The notes under the pieces were generated by a model. The model was not told the DNA's origin and searched no databases. It saw only the letters and a list, made by a program, of their open reading frames with translations. This document shows, in pieces, positions 17,669 to 26,355 of a DNA stretch of 64,000 nt. Made by a program: the position numbers and the translations under genes. Numbering within the stretch: the first letter of the stretch is position 1; each line of letters opens with the position of its first letter. The stretch is from assembly GCF_008087625.1 (NCBI RefSeq), contig NZ_CP042997.1:7998001-8062000 (forward strand). Reading direction: 5' to 3'. This stretch comes from Aquisphaera giovannonii. Its GTDB lineage: Bacteria; Planctomycetota; Planctomycetia; Isosphaerales; Isosphaeraceae.

Positions 17669-18008
17669 CGGTCGGTCTCCACCTGCGAGGATCTGGGGGA
17701 GGAAAAGGGGGTTTGGGCGATCGGGACGCATCGCGACCGCGGCCGCGGCGCCCCGACCTCTGCCACATTGGAACAGCCCGGCCCGTCCCAGACAACCGAA
17801 TTCCGCGATTCCGCGGCAAGTGGCTCGCGCGCGAGGGTTGCTCCCGCCACGGCGGGCGTCTATCATGCTCGATCGTGATCCGGGTCGCCGCCGACTCGAC
17901 ATCGGGCCCACCCCTCGCACGGTGTCGGGGCGGCCGATGCGGCCGGCTCGCCGCCCGCGGGCCCCGGGGCCCGCCAGAGACACCGACTCTTCCAGGGAGA
18001 ATCGAGCG
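17669..18008. other. Divergent promoter region of the small secreted protein gene and fae
   Basis: A 340-base gap between two divergent starts. No gene is seen. A GGGAGA ribosome site for fae is at 17995-18000. No promoter pair was firmly recognised. Confidence 0.4.
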
Positions 18009-18515
18009 ATGGCCAGCGAGATCGTCATGAACATCGGCGAGGCATTGGCCGGCGAGGGCAACGAGATCGCCCACATCGACCTTCTGATCGGCAAGAAGGA
18101 CGGGCCCGTCGGCGTCGCCTTCGCCAACGCGCTGGCCAACCAGTCCGCCGGCCACACCAACCTGCTCGCCGTGCTCACGCCCAACCTCGTCGCCAAGCCG
18201 GCCACCGTGATGATCACGAAGGTGACCATCAAGGGCATGAAGCAGGCCGTCCAGATGTTCGGCCCGGCGCAGTACGGCGTGGCCAAGGCCGTCGCGGACT
18301 GCGTGGCCGAGGGGACCATCCCCGCCGCCCAGGCCGACGAGCTCGTCATCGTCTGCGGCGTCTTCATCCACCCCGCCGCCGACGACAACGCCAAGATCCT
18401 CAAGTACAACTACGAGGCGACCAAGCTCTCGATCGAGCGGGCCATGAAGAACTCGCCGACCCCCGCCGAGATCACCGCCCAGAAGGACAAGGTCGAGCAC
18501 CCGTTCGCCAAGTGA
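18009..18515 (+). CDS. fae: Formaldehyde-activating enzyme (Fae)
   Basis: A 168-residue protein starting MASEIVMNIGEALAGEGNEI. Fae condenses formaldehyde with tetrahydromethanopterin to methylene-H4MPT in the cytoplasm. The length and the conserved blocks (HIDLLIGKKDGPVGVAF, LTPNLVAKPATVMITKVTIK, QYGVAKAVADCVAEG) match Fae throughout; the early histidine in AHIDL is the known catalytic one in this family. The start has a GGGAGA ribosome site eight bases upstream; the longer open frame upstream is not coding. It is ten bases before the dehydrogenase gene, so the two are surely co-transcribed. It shows H4MPT-linked formaldehyde oxidation or detoxification in this organism. Confidence 0.95.
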   Translation: MASEIVMNIGEALAGEGNEIAHIDLLIGKKDGPVGVAFANALANQSAGHTNLLAVLTPNLVAKPATVMITKVTIKGMKQAVQMFGPAQYGVAKAVADCVAEGTIPAAQADELVIVCGVFIHPAADDNAKILKYNYEATKLSIERAMKNSPTPAEITAQKDKVEHPFAK

Positions 18516-18525
18516 CGATCCGACC

Positions 18526-19404
18526 ATGAGCGCCCCCGCCAAGCCCACGATCCTGGTCCAGCTCGACACCGACCCGCAGCCCAGCGTCTTCGACGGCGTG
18601 GTCGCCGTGGATTCGGGCGTCGAGCACCTGTTCCGGCACGGGGGCGTGACCCCGGAGAACGTCCGCGACCTGGTCTACGGCGCCCTGTTCACCAGGGGCG
18701 CCGGGGACCTCTCGCGGACGGCGCTCTTCATCGGCGGCTCCAGGGTGCCGGCGGCCGAGGCCGTCCTCGAGGCGGTGAAGAAGGCCTTCTTCGGCCCGTT
18801 CCGGGTCTCGGTCCTCTTCGACGCCAACGGCTCGAACACCACCGCCGCCGCCGCGGTCCTCGCCGCCCTGGAGGCCGGGGGCGGCTCGCTCCGAGGTACC
18901 CGGGTCGTCACGCTGGCGGCTACGGGCCCGGTCGGCCAGCGGATCGGCCGGCTCCTCGGCCGGCTGGGGGCGTCGGTCGCCGTCGGCTCGCGCGACCTCG
19001 GCCGCGCGAGGTCCCTGGCCGAGCAGCTCCACGCGACCACGGACGCGGAGTACGTCCCCTTCGAGATGGGCCGCCCGGAGGCCCTGGCCGAGCAGCTCGA
19101 ATCCGCCGCGATCGTCATCAACTCCGGCCCCGCCGGGGTCCAGGTCCTCCCCGCCTCGCTCTGGCGATCCTGCAAGGCGCTCAAGGCGCTCATCGACCTG
19201 AACGCCGTCCCGCCGCTGGGAATCGAGGGGGTCGAGGCGACGGACAAGGCGAAGGACCGCTCGGGCGTCCTGGCGTGGGGCGCCCTGGGCGTCGGCGGCA
19301 CCAAGATGAAGATCCACAAGAAGGCGATCCGACAGCTCTTCACGTCGAACGACCACGTCCTTGACGCCGAGGAAGTGCTGGAACTGGGACGTTCCCTGGA
19401 CTGA
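18526..19404 (+). CDS. Methylene-tetrahydromethanopterin dehydrogenase (MtdB/MtdC-type)
   Basis: A 292-residue protein. It has the two-domain fold of the Mtd family: an N-terminal part (LVQLDTDPQPSVFDGVVAVD, then HGGVTPENVRDLVYGALFTRG) and a dinucleotide-binding part with TLAATGPVGQRIGRLLGRLG and SRDLGRA. It should oxidise methylene-H4MPT to methenyl-H4MPT with NAD(P). It follows fae by ten bases. Planctomycetes are known to carry a distinct class, MtdC, and the gene may belong there; MtdA and MtdB cannot be excluded by eye. Start MSAPAKPTILVQ is the only sensible one. Confidence 0.9.
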   Translation: MSAPAKPTILVQLDTDPQPSVFDGVVAVDSGVEHLFRHGGVTPENVRDLVYGALFTRGAGDLSRTALFIGGSRVPAAEAVLEAVKKAFFGPFRVSVLFDANGSNTTAAAAVLAALEAGGGSLRGTRVVTLAATGPVGQRIGRLLGRLGASVAVGSRDLGRARSLAEQLHATTDAEYVPFEMGRPEALAEQLESAAIVINSGPAGVQVLPASLWRSCKALKALIDLNAVPPLGIEGVEATDKAKDRSGVLAWGALGVGGTKMKIHKKAIRQLFTSNDHVLDAEEVLELGRSLD

Positions 19405-19589
19405 GCGAGCCGCCGCGGCCTCGCCGGCCCTTCGACTCGGGCCAGTCGAATTCCGTGCGTCAACTCCACGACCGGATGCCCACCAGGGATCTCCCCGGGG
19501 CGGGAGCGGTCCGGTCGGCTGCGATCACTTCCCGTCCCGCGGCAGGTCCCCTACGCCATCTCGCCGAATCCACGTCGAGGAGACTCGCG

Positions 19590-22385
19590 ATGCTGGGCAA
19601 CGTGCAGGTCGGTCTTCCAGGGCCCCGTCCGAGAGCACCGCGGCGCCGGGGCGCACGCGCCATCGCCCGCCGCCGCGGGGACTGGTCGCCGGAATGGCTC
19701 GAGGACCGCGTGCTGCCCTCCGGGCTGACCTACACCGTCGACCGGACCACGGACACCGGCGCGGGGTCCGGGACGAGCGGCGATCTGCGCTACGCGATCA
19801 CCCAGGCGAACCTGAACACCGGGAGCACCATCCAGTTCGCCGTCACCGGCACGATCGGGCTGGGCTCCCCCCTCCCGGACATCGCGTCGGACGTCGCGAT
19901 CAACGGCCCCGGCGCCTCGAGGCTGACGATCCTCGGGACGGGGTCGGCCCCGATCCTCAAGATCAATGGGTTCTTCACCGTCGGCCTCTCCGGCGTGACG
20001 ATCGCCAACGGGAAGGCGTACGGCTACGGCGACGGAGGCGCCATCGACAACATCTACGGCACCTTGACGGTCACGGCCTGCGGCTTCTCGGGCAACACGG
20101 CCAATACCGGCGGCGCGATCTACAACTCCGGCCACCTGACCGTGGCCGCCAGCACATTCTCGACGAACACGGCCTATGCGTTCGGCGCGGCGATCTCGAA
20201 CGACGGCACCGCGACGGTGAGCACCAGCACGTTCGCCGGCAATATGGCCAACGACGGCGGCGGCGCGATCTCCAATCGCGTCAACCTCGACGTGTCGGGC
20301 TGCACGTTCAGCGGCAACAGCGTGGGCGTCATCGGCCGGGGCGGGGCCATCGACAATTACTTCGCCAGGGTCACGATCGCCAACAGCACGTTCGTCAACA
20401 ACTCCGCGGCGCTCGGCGGGGCCCTCGACAACTATTACGCGACCGGGGCCCCGGGGGCGTCGCATGCCATCGCCACGCTCACCGACGTCACGATCACCGG
20501 CAGCTCGGGCGGCGGGATCGTCAACGAGGGGGATACCGGGGGCTATCTGACGCTGATCAATTCCGCGGTCGCGGGCAACAACGGCGGCGACGCCGTCGGC
20601 TGGGTCAACGGCATCAGCAGTGTGAATAACCTGATCGGAGACGGCTCCCAGGCCGTCGGCATCTCCAACGGCTACAACGGCAATCGCGTCGGCACGTCCT
20701 CGAATCCCATCGACGCGAAGCTCGGCCCGCTGGCCGACAACGGGGGGCCGACCCAGACGATGGCGCCGCTGGCCGGCAGCCCCGCGCTCGGCGGCGGCAG
20801 CGGAGCCACCACCACCGACACCGACCAGCGCGGCGTGCCGCGAGGTCGCGTCCTGGACATCGGCGCCTACCAGGCCAGCGCGACGAAGGTCGCCGTCTCC
20901 GGCTTCCCGTCGCCGTCCGCCCCCGGCGTGCCGCATTCCTTCACGGTCCGACTCACCGACCCGTTCGGCCAGCCTTCGCTGGGCTTCAACGGGGCCGTCA
21001 GCCTCACCAGCAGCGACGCCGCGGCGTCGCTGCCGACCGGCCAGACGCTGAGCGCCGGGCAGGGGACCTTCACGGCGACCCTGAACACACCCGGCACCCA
21101 GTCGATCACGGCCGCCACCGGAGGCCTGGCCGGCTCGCAGGCCGGGATCGTGGTCAGCGGGGCCTCCGCCGCGTTCATCCAGCAGGACACGAAGACGCAG
21201 GGCGACTGGAAGCAAGCCTATGGCGTCGAGGGGTACAGCGTCATCGGCGACCGGTCGAGCCTGCCCTCCTACGCCGCCGTGACGCCCTCCGGCCAGTCCT
21301 CCTACAGCTGGGCCGCCAGCACCGCCGACCCCCGCGCCCTGCAGAAGGCCTCCGCCCCCTCCGACCGCGTCGCCGCCTGCTGGTACCGCACCACCTCCTT
21401 CGCCCTCGACGTCAACCTCGCCGACGGCCAGGCCCACCGGCTGACCCTCTACGCCGTCGACTGGGACTCCTCGGCGCGGAGCGAGCGCATCGACGTGACC
21501 GACGCCTCCACCGGCGCCCTGCTCGACAGCCGCACCCTCTCATCCTTCCACGGCGGCGCCTACCTGAGCTGGTCCGTCTCCGGCCACGTCCGCTTCCAGG
21601 TCACCCGCCTCGCCGGAGCCAACGCCGTCCTCTCCGGGATCTTCCTCGGCGGCGCCAACGCACCGCCGGCGTCATCCGCGGCGTTCCTGTCCACCGACAC
21701 GGCCACCAAGGGGAACTGGTCGGGGATCTACGGCGTCGAGGGCTACAGCGTCATCGGCGACCGGTCGAGCCTCCCGTCCTACGCCGCCGTGACGCCCTCG
21801 GGCCAGTCCTCCTACACCTGGGCCGCCAGCACCGCCGACCCCCGCGCCCTGCAGAAGGCCTCCGCCCCCTCCGACCGCGTCGCCGCCTGCTGGTACCGCA
21901 CCACCTCCTTCGCCCTCGACGTCAACCTCGCCGACGGCCAGGCCCACCGGCTGACCCTCTACGCCGTCGACTGGGACTCCTCGGCGCGGAGCGAGCGCAT
22001 CGACGTGACCGACGCCTCCACCGGCGCCCTGCTCGACAGCCGCACCCTCTCCTCCTTCCGCGGCGGAGCCTACCTGAGCTGGTCCGTCTCCGGCCACGTC
22101 CGCTTCCAGGTCACCCGCCTCGCCGGCGCCAACGCCGTCCTCTCCGGGCTCTTCCTCGGCGGCGCCAACGCCGGACAGGCCGGCGCGGGCGGCTCGGCCT
22201 CCATGCTCGCCGCCGGCGTCCGCCAGCAGGCGGACCGCACCGATCAACCGGGACTCGCGGGGAGTGCGGCCCCCTCGCCGTCCGCGACGGTCTGCGGGGC
22301 GATCTCCCCGCCGCCCGCCTGGGACAACGCGATCGCCGCCCTCGACGATTCGGCTTGGCCCAGCAAGTCCAGGAAACGAGCCTGA
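19590..22385 (+). CDS. Large surface protein: PMP-type beta-helix, Ig-like domain and duplicated C-terminal module
   Basis: A 931-residue protein. The ATG at 19590 follows a GAGGAGA ribosome site and opens an arginine-rich N-terminus with WLEDRVLPS, the planctomycete-type surface tag. Residues about 60-410 are polymorphic-membrane-protein-like repeats (SGNTANTGGAIYNSGHL, STFAGNMANDGGGAI) forming a beta-helix; GSPALGGG and RGVPRGRVLDIGAYQ end that unit as in choice-of-anchor-Q proteins. An Ig-like domain (about 425-520) follows. Two modules of about 170 residues then repeat almost exactly (DWKQAYGVEGYSVIGD, DVNLADGQAHRLTLYAVDWD, GIFLGG). They match the pair at the end of the subtilisin at 8569. 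Probably an adhesin or cell-surface structural protein. Confidence 0.88.
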   Translation: MLGNVQVGLPGPRPRAPRRRGARAIARRRGDWSPEWLEDRVLPSGLTYTVDRTTDTGAGSGTSGDLRYAITQANLNTGSTIQFAVTGTIGLGSPLPDIASDVAINGPGASRLTILGTGSAPILKINGFFTVGLSGVTIANGKAYGYGDGGAIDNIYGTLTVTACGFSGNTANTGGAIYNSGHLTVAASTFSTNTAYAFGAAISNDGTATVSTSTFAGNMANDGGGAISNRVNLDVSGCTFSGNSVGVIGRGGAIDNYFARVTIANSTFVNNSAALGGALDNYYATGAPGASHAIATLTDVTITGSSGGGIVNEGDTGGYLTLINSAVAGNNGGDAVGWVNGISSVNNLIGDGSQAVGISNGYNGNRVGTSSNPIDAKLGPLADNGGPTQTMAPLAGSPALGGGSGATTTDTDQRGVPRGRVLDIGAYQASATKVAVSGFPSPSAPGVPHSFTVRLTDPFGQPSLGFNGAVSLTSSDAAASLPTGQTLSAGQGTFTATLNTPGTQSITAATGGLAGSQAGIVVSGASAAFIQQDTKTQGDWKQAYGVEGYSVIGDRSSLPSYAAVTPSGQSSYSWAASTADPRALQKASAPSDRVAACWYRTTSFALDVNLADGQAHRLTLYAVDWDSSARSERIDVTDASTGALLDSRTLSSFHGGAYLSWSVSGHVRFQVTRLAGANAVLSGIFLGGANAPPASSAAFLSTDTATKGNWSGIYGVEGYSVIGDRSSLPSYAAVTPSGQSSYTWAASTADPRALQKASAPSDRVAACWYRTTSFALDVNLADGQAHRLTLYAVDWDSSARSERIDVTDASTGALLDSRTLSSFRGGAYLSWSVSGHVRFQVTRLAGANAVLSGLFLGGANAGQAGAGGSASMLAAGVRQQADRTDQPGLAGSAAPSPSATVCGAISPPPAWDNAIAALDDSAWPSKSRKRA

Positions 22386-22727
22386 GCGGCGGGACCGGCT
22401 CGGAGTCGGCGGGCAAGCCGATGCGGCGGCGACCACAGGATGCCGTCGCGATCTCCCCGCGTCTTCAACGAGGCACGTGATTCGGGTTGAGACGAAATCG
22501 GCTCGTCCGCCGGGCCGCCGGGACGCCGCTTACGCCCATGCGGGATGGCGGGGAAGGCGACCTCGTCGGAACGCTCCTCGAGGCCGGTACCAACCGCATC
22601 GCGCAGGAATCGAAGGCCGCCGGCCGGGCCATGCCCGTGATCGCCTCCGGCGGCTACGACGTCTTCTCGGAGCAGGCGTCCGGCTCGAAGACGCTCAGGA
22701 AGGGCCTCATGCTGACGCCGGGGGAGG
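22386..22727. other. Intergenic region between convergent genes
   Basis: A 342-base gap between the surface protein and the convergent esterase. Apart from the doubtful small open frame at 22538 it shows nothing recognisable. Confidence 0.35.
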
Positions 22728-22744
22728 TTACGGAAGTCCGCTGA
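22538..22744 (+). CDS. Possible small protein or gene remnant
   Basis: A 68-residue frame from ATG 22538 (MRDGGEGDLVGTLLEAGTNR) to TGA, overlapping the end of the esterase on the other strand by 17 bases. The segment RIAQESKAAGRAMPVIASGG and the end KTLRKGLMLTPGEVTEVR look like natural protein rather than random G+C-rich translation, but I do not recognise the family and no ribosome site is clear. It may be the tail of a decayed gene. Confidence 0.3.
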   Translation: MRDGGEGDLVGTLLEAGTNRIAQESKAAGRAMPVIASGGYDVFSEQASGSKTLRKGLMLTPGEVTEVR

Positions 22745-24011
22745 CCGGGGCCGACTCGCTCGTACCGCGGACCTCGACGTGCTCCGAGCTCACCAGCAGC
22801 CCGCGGTCGTCGTGCAGGTTGAGGAAGTAGGTCGTAGCGCCCGGCGGCAGCGTCGCGGTGGCTGCGTGCGCCGCGGGATCCACGGCGGCCCCAGCGGCCT
22901 CCCAGCGGCGATCGGTCCAGCGCCCGTCGTCCTTCGTGGAGAGCAGCTCGGCCTTCACGACCGCGGCGTCTCCCCGGTATTCCACGCGGACCTTGTCCCC
23001 GCGTCGGGACTGCCCGGTGATCTCCACCAGCGGCTTGCCGCCTCGGACGACAGCGTCGGCGAAGGCGCGGATCTCCTCGGGGTTCTCGCCGGCCCCGCCG
23101 TGGCCGTGCGGCATCCGCGGGCGGATGCAGAGCGTCGAACGGCCGCCGGCCGACCGGCAGGATTTCCGGAGCGAGTCCATCGGATAGGCGAAGTCGTTCG
23201 TGCCCGTGACCCAGAGCTTGGGCATCCGGCCGCCCGGGAGGTAGTGCGACGGGTCCCACAGGTCCAGCCAGCGACGGCCGCGCGGGCCCAGCTTCGCGAT
23301 CTCATCCTTCCACACCGAGTCCTCGCCGAGGAACCCGCAGCCGTAGACGGGGACGGCGAACCGAAAGCGATCGTCGATGCCGGACGCGATGCACGTGAGA
23401 TAGCCGCCCCACGAGATGCCCGTGATCCCGATCCGGCCCGGATCGACCTCCGGCCTCGACCGCAGCAGGCTGTGCGCCAGGACGACATCCGCGACCGCGT
23501 GGTAGGGCCACTGGTCCGCCGCCGGCGCCTCCGAATCCTCGAAGCGATTCCCGGGCGGCCCGCCGGCCTCGTGCCGCTCCCAGTTCGCGTAGGTGCCGCG
23601 CGGCACGGTGCCGCACGTGTCCATCGCGATGGCCGCATAACCCCGCCCGGTCCAGAGGCGGACCCAGGCGTCGAAGGCGGTGCCGCCGCCCCCGTGGACC
23701 AGCACGATCCCGGGCACCTTCTCCCCGGCCGCCCGACTCGGCATGCCGACCCAGGCGAAGACGCGAGTGGGCTTCCCCTTCCACGGCAAGCCGTCGTAGA
23801 AGATCGCCTCGACGCCCTCGGCGTGGAAGCCGTCCGCGGGGCGGGCGGCCGGCGGCGTGAGCATCTCCGGCGTGACCCGGAGGTGATCGCGGCCCGCCTG
23901 GTCGTCGAGGGCGAGGGCCGTGGCGGCCGGGACGAGGAGGCACGCGCAGGCGACGGCCCCGACGACCATCCCGACGAGGCGGCCCGTGCCGCGTGGGTGC
24001 TTCGCGATCAT
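22728..24011 (-). CDS. Secreted alpha/beta-hydrolase, acetylxylan-esterase or dienelactone-hydrolase type
   Basis: A 427-residue protein. The ATG at 24011 (MIAKHPRGTGRLVGMVVGAV) starts a signal peptide ending near ALA; the longer frame upstream lacks one. The oxyanion region VPGIVLVHGGGGTAFDAWVRLW and the nucleophile elbow GITGISWGGY (Ser in GxSxGG) are clear, and the catalytic His is probably in RMPHGHGG. The C-terminal 90 residues are beta-rich. It should hydrolyse an ester, perhaps on polysaccharide, in the periplasm or outside. It is divergent from the next gene at 24145. Confidence 0.82.
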   Translation of the reverse strand: MIAKHPRGTGRLVGMVVGAVACACLLVPAATALALDDQAGRDHLRVTPEMLTPPAARPADGFHAEGVEAIFYDGLPWKGKPTRVFAWVGMPSRAAGEKVPGIVLVHGGGGTAFDAWVRLWTGRGYAAIAMDTCGTVPRGTYANWERHEAGGPPGNRFEDSEAPAADQWPYHAVADVVLAHSLLRSRPEVDPGRIGITGISWGGYLTCIASGIDDRFRFAVPVYGCGFLGEDSVWKDEIAKLGPRGRRWLDLWDPSHYLPGGRMPKLWVTGTNDFAYPMDSLRKSCRSAGGRSTLCIRPRMPHGHGGAGENPEEIRAFADAVVRGGKPLVEITGQSRRGDKVRVEYRGDAAVVKAELLSTKDDGRWTDRRWEAAGAAVDPAAHAATATLPPGATTYFLNLHDDRGLLVSSEHVEVRGTSESAPVSGLP

Positions 24012-24144
24012 GTTAGGCCCCGCTACAATTCCAGGCTCCGCCGGAGCGAGAGAGTCACGCCGGCCATCATAACGGACCGCTCGGCCTCGATCACCGACCG
24101 GCCGCGGTTGATGGCTTCCCGCCGAAGGATACCCGGAGGAGACC

Positions 24145-25140
24145 ATGGTTCGAGTCATCGGCACCGATCCCGGGACGTCCAGCCTGGACCTCCTGCTGTT
24201 CGATGACGGCCGCGTCCGCGATCAGCGTCGGTTCGAGCCGATGGAGCTGAAGGCGAACCCAGAGATGCTCGCCGATGCGATCCTAGGCTGGACGCCGATC
24301 GACCTGGTCGCCGCGCCGTCGGGCTACGGCCTGCCGCTCGTGCGCGGGGATCGCATCGACGAGGACGAGCTCGACCAGATGTCGCTGGTCCGGCCCGACG
24401 AGCGAGGCCAGGACCGGGGCGTCATCGGCTTCCGCTCCTGGGTCCGCGCCTTCCTGGCGACCGGCCTGCCGACGGTGTTCCTGCCCGGGGGCTACCACCT
24501 GCCCACCATCCCCGCGCATCGGAAGGTGAACGCAGTGGACCTCGGGACGGCGGACAAGGTGGCGGTCGCGGCGCTCGCCCTGGAGCATGATGCACGACTC
24601 GTCGGCGGATACGATCGATCGACGTTCGCCGTCGTCGAGGTCGGCTCCGCGTTCACCGCGGCCCTGGTCGTCCAGGGCGGGCGGCTCGTCGACGCGTCCG
24701 CCGGGACAAGGGGGCCGCTCGGCCTGAGGTCCGGCGGCGTCTGGGACGGCGAGATGGCCTGCTGGCGGAGCCCGCTGTCCAAGCAGGACCTCTTCCGAGG
24801 CGGCCTGGACGACCTCGGGCCGGAAGGCCCGGCCGCCTTCCGCGAGTCGCTGCGCAAGGCCGCGGCCGGCCTCCGCGCGGTGACCCCCTTCGAGCGGATC
24901 TACCTCTCCGGCGCGGGGCTGGACCGCGACGACGTGCTCGGGCTCGCCCTCGAGGCGCTCGACTGCCTCGGCCGCGTCGAGCGCCTGCCTTCCCTGCCGA
25001 ACGCCTGGGTCAAGCATGCCGCGCAGGGCTCGGCCCTGCTGGCCGACGCCCTGGCCGGCGGCCGCCACGCGGCGCTCGCCGGGTCGCTCCGACTCGCGGC
25101 CGCGCGGGGCTGCGTCTGGGATGCCGTCGGTCGGCGATGA
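24145..25140 (+). CDS. DUF1464-like acetate/butyrate-kinase-fold protein
   Basis: A 331-residue protein starting MVRVIGTDPGTSSLDLLLFD. The phosphate-binding GTDPGTSSLDL and the later VVEVGSAFTAALVVQGGRLVD and YLSGAGLDRDDV are the phosphate and adenosine motifs of the ASKHA kinase fold. The overall order matches DUF1464, a family best known from archaea and labelled a predicted butyrate kinase. No membrane or signal segment. Its substrate is unknown. An archaeal-type kinase-fold protein in a genome with H4MPT enzymes is notable, since several H4MPT-associated genes are of that origin, but it lies about 5 kb from fae and the link is only a suggestion. Confidence 0.7.
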   Translation: MVRVIGTDPGTSSLDLLLFDDGRVRDQRRFEPMELKANPEMLADAILGWTPIDLVAAPSGYGLPLVRGDRIDEDELDQMSLVRPDERGQDRGVIGFRSWVRAFLATGLPTVFLPGGYHLPTIPAHRKVNAVDLGTADKVAVAALALEHDARLVGGYDRSTFAVVEVGSAFTAALVVQGGRLVDASAGTRGPLGLRSGGVWDGEMACWRSPLSKQDLFRGGLDDLGPEGPAAFRESLRKAAAGLRAVTPFERIYLSGAGLDRDDVLGLALEALDCLGRVERLPSLPNAWVKHAAQGSALLADALAGGRHAALAGSLRLAAARGCVWDAVGRR

Positions 25141-25152
25141 TCCTTCGTCGGC

Positions 25153-26190
25153 TCAGGGCACCCGGCCCTTCGTCAGGAGCCGGACCCGGCCGAGGTACAT
25201 GTCGGCCGTGATGAAGAGGGTGCTCCCGTCCTCGCCGAAGGCGCAGTTGGCCGTGGCCTCGCCGGTCGCGAAGGTCCCCAGGTGCGTGCCGTCGGGCGCG
25301 AAGACGAGGACGCCGCCCGGGCCGGTCGCGAACAGGTTCCCCTTCTCGTCCACCTTCATCCCGTCGGGCAGCCCCTTCTTGGAGGCGACCGACGACGTGA
25401 CGTCGGCGAAGAGCCGGCCCTCGCCGAGCGTCCCGTCCTCCTTCACGGGGAACTTCATCCAGATCGCCTTCTTGGGGTCGGAGTTGGCGACGTACAGGGT
25501 CTTCTCGTCGGGCGAGAAGGCGAGCCCGTTGGGGAAGGTCATCTCCTTCGTCAGCACCGCGACCGAGCCGTCGGCGGCCGAGATCCGGAACACGCCGTTG
25601 AACTCGAGCTCCCTGGCCGCGGGCTGCACGAGCCCATACGGCGGGTCCGTGAAGTAGATGTCGCCGTTGGACTTCAGCACCAGGTCGTTGGGGCTGTTGA
25701 ACGGCTTGTTGATGTAATTGCTGGCGAGCGCCCGGAACGACCCGTCGGGCTCGAGGCGGACCACCCGGCGGTCGCCGTGCTGGCAGAGGAGCAGCCGCCC
25801 CTCGTTGTCGATGAGCAGGCCGTTGGAGCCCGGCTCGCCGCCGCGGGGGATCGCCCCGCTGTAGCCGCTCTTCTCCAGGAAGACGCTGACGCCCTTCCCG
25901 GGCTGCCATTTCATGACCCTGTTGCGCGGGATGTCCGAGAAGTACAGGCAGTTGTTGCGGCGGTCCCAGACCGGGCCCTCGGACCACTCGAAGCCCTCGC
26001 CGATCCGCTCGACGACCGCATCCTTCGCGACGAGCTCGTCGAACCTCGGGTCGAGGCGCTCGATCGTGCCGAGGGCCTTCGGGGCTTCCTTATCCTGGCC
26101 ACGGGCCGGGCCAAGGCCGGCGATCCCCGCCGCCGCGAGCGTCGAGAGGGCCGCGAGGAGGATCCGCCTGCCGGAGAGCTGTGCATTCAT
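25153..26190 (-). CDS. Secreted SMP-30/gluconolactonase-type lactonase
   Basis: A 345-residue protein starting MNAQLSGRRILLAALSTLAA, with a signal peptide ending near ARGQ. It is a six-bladed propeller of the SMP-30/gluconolactonase/LRE type: GFEWSEGPVWDRRNNCLYFSD (first metal ligand Glu), NKPFNSPNDLVLKSNGDIYF (metal-binding Asn and Asp), then PNGLAFSPDEKTLYVANS with the third ligand region. Such enzymes open sugar lactones with a divalent metal. It is exported here, so acts on external lactones. The convergent gene ends 12 bases away. Confidence 0.88.
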   Translation of the reverse strand: MNAQLSGRRILLAALSTLAAAGIAGLGPARGQDKEAPKALGTIERLDPRFDELVAKDAVVERIGEGFEWSEGPVWDRRNNCLYFSDIPRNRVMKWQPGKGVSVFLEKSGYSGAIPRGGEPGSNGLLIDNEGRLLLCQHGDRRVVRLEPDGSFRALASNYINKPFNSPNDLVLKSNGDIYFTDPPYGLVQPAARELEFNGVFRISAADGSVAVLTKEMTFPNGLAFSPDEKTLYVANSDPKKAIWMKFPVKEDGTLGEGRLFADVTSSVASKKGLPDGMKVDEKGNLFATGPGGVLVFAPDGTHLGTFATGEATANCAFGEDGSTLFITADMYLGRVRLLTKGRVP

Positions 26191-26355
26191 CGCGCGGTGT
26201 TCCTGGAAAGGGTCGGCCGCGATGCGCGGCCCGTGGAAGACCGTGACGCGTGCTAGGCCGCGCCTGGCGGCGACCTCGGGCGCGTCTTCCGGGAACGAGA
26301 CTAGCCTGGAGGCGAGGGCCGGGCAACCGGCTGCCCGGCTCCCGCCGATCGGACG

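Noticed and set aside
19551-21437. Long minus-strand open frame opposite the PMP-like protein
   Set aside because: Same reason: repetitive, biased composition and opposite to a clearly real gene.
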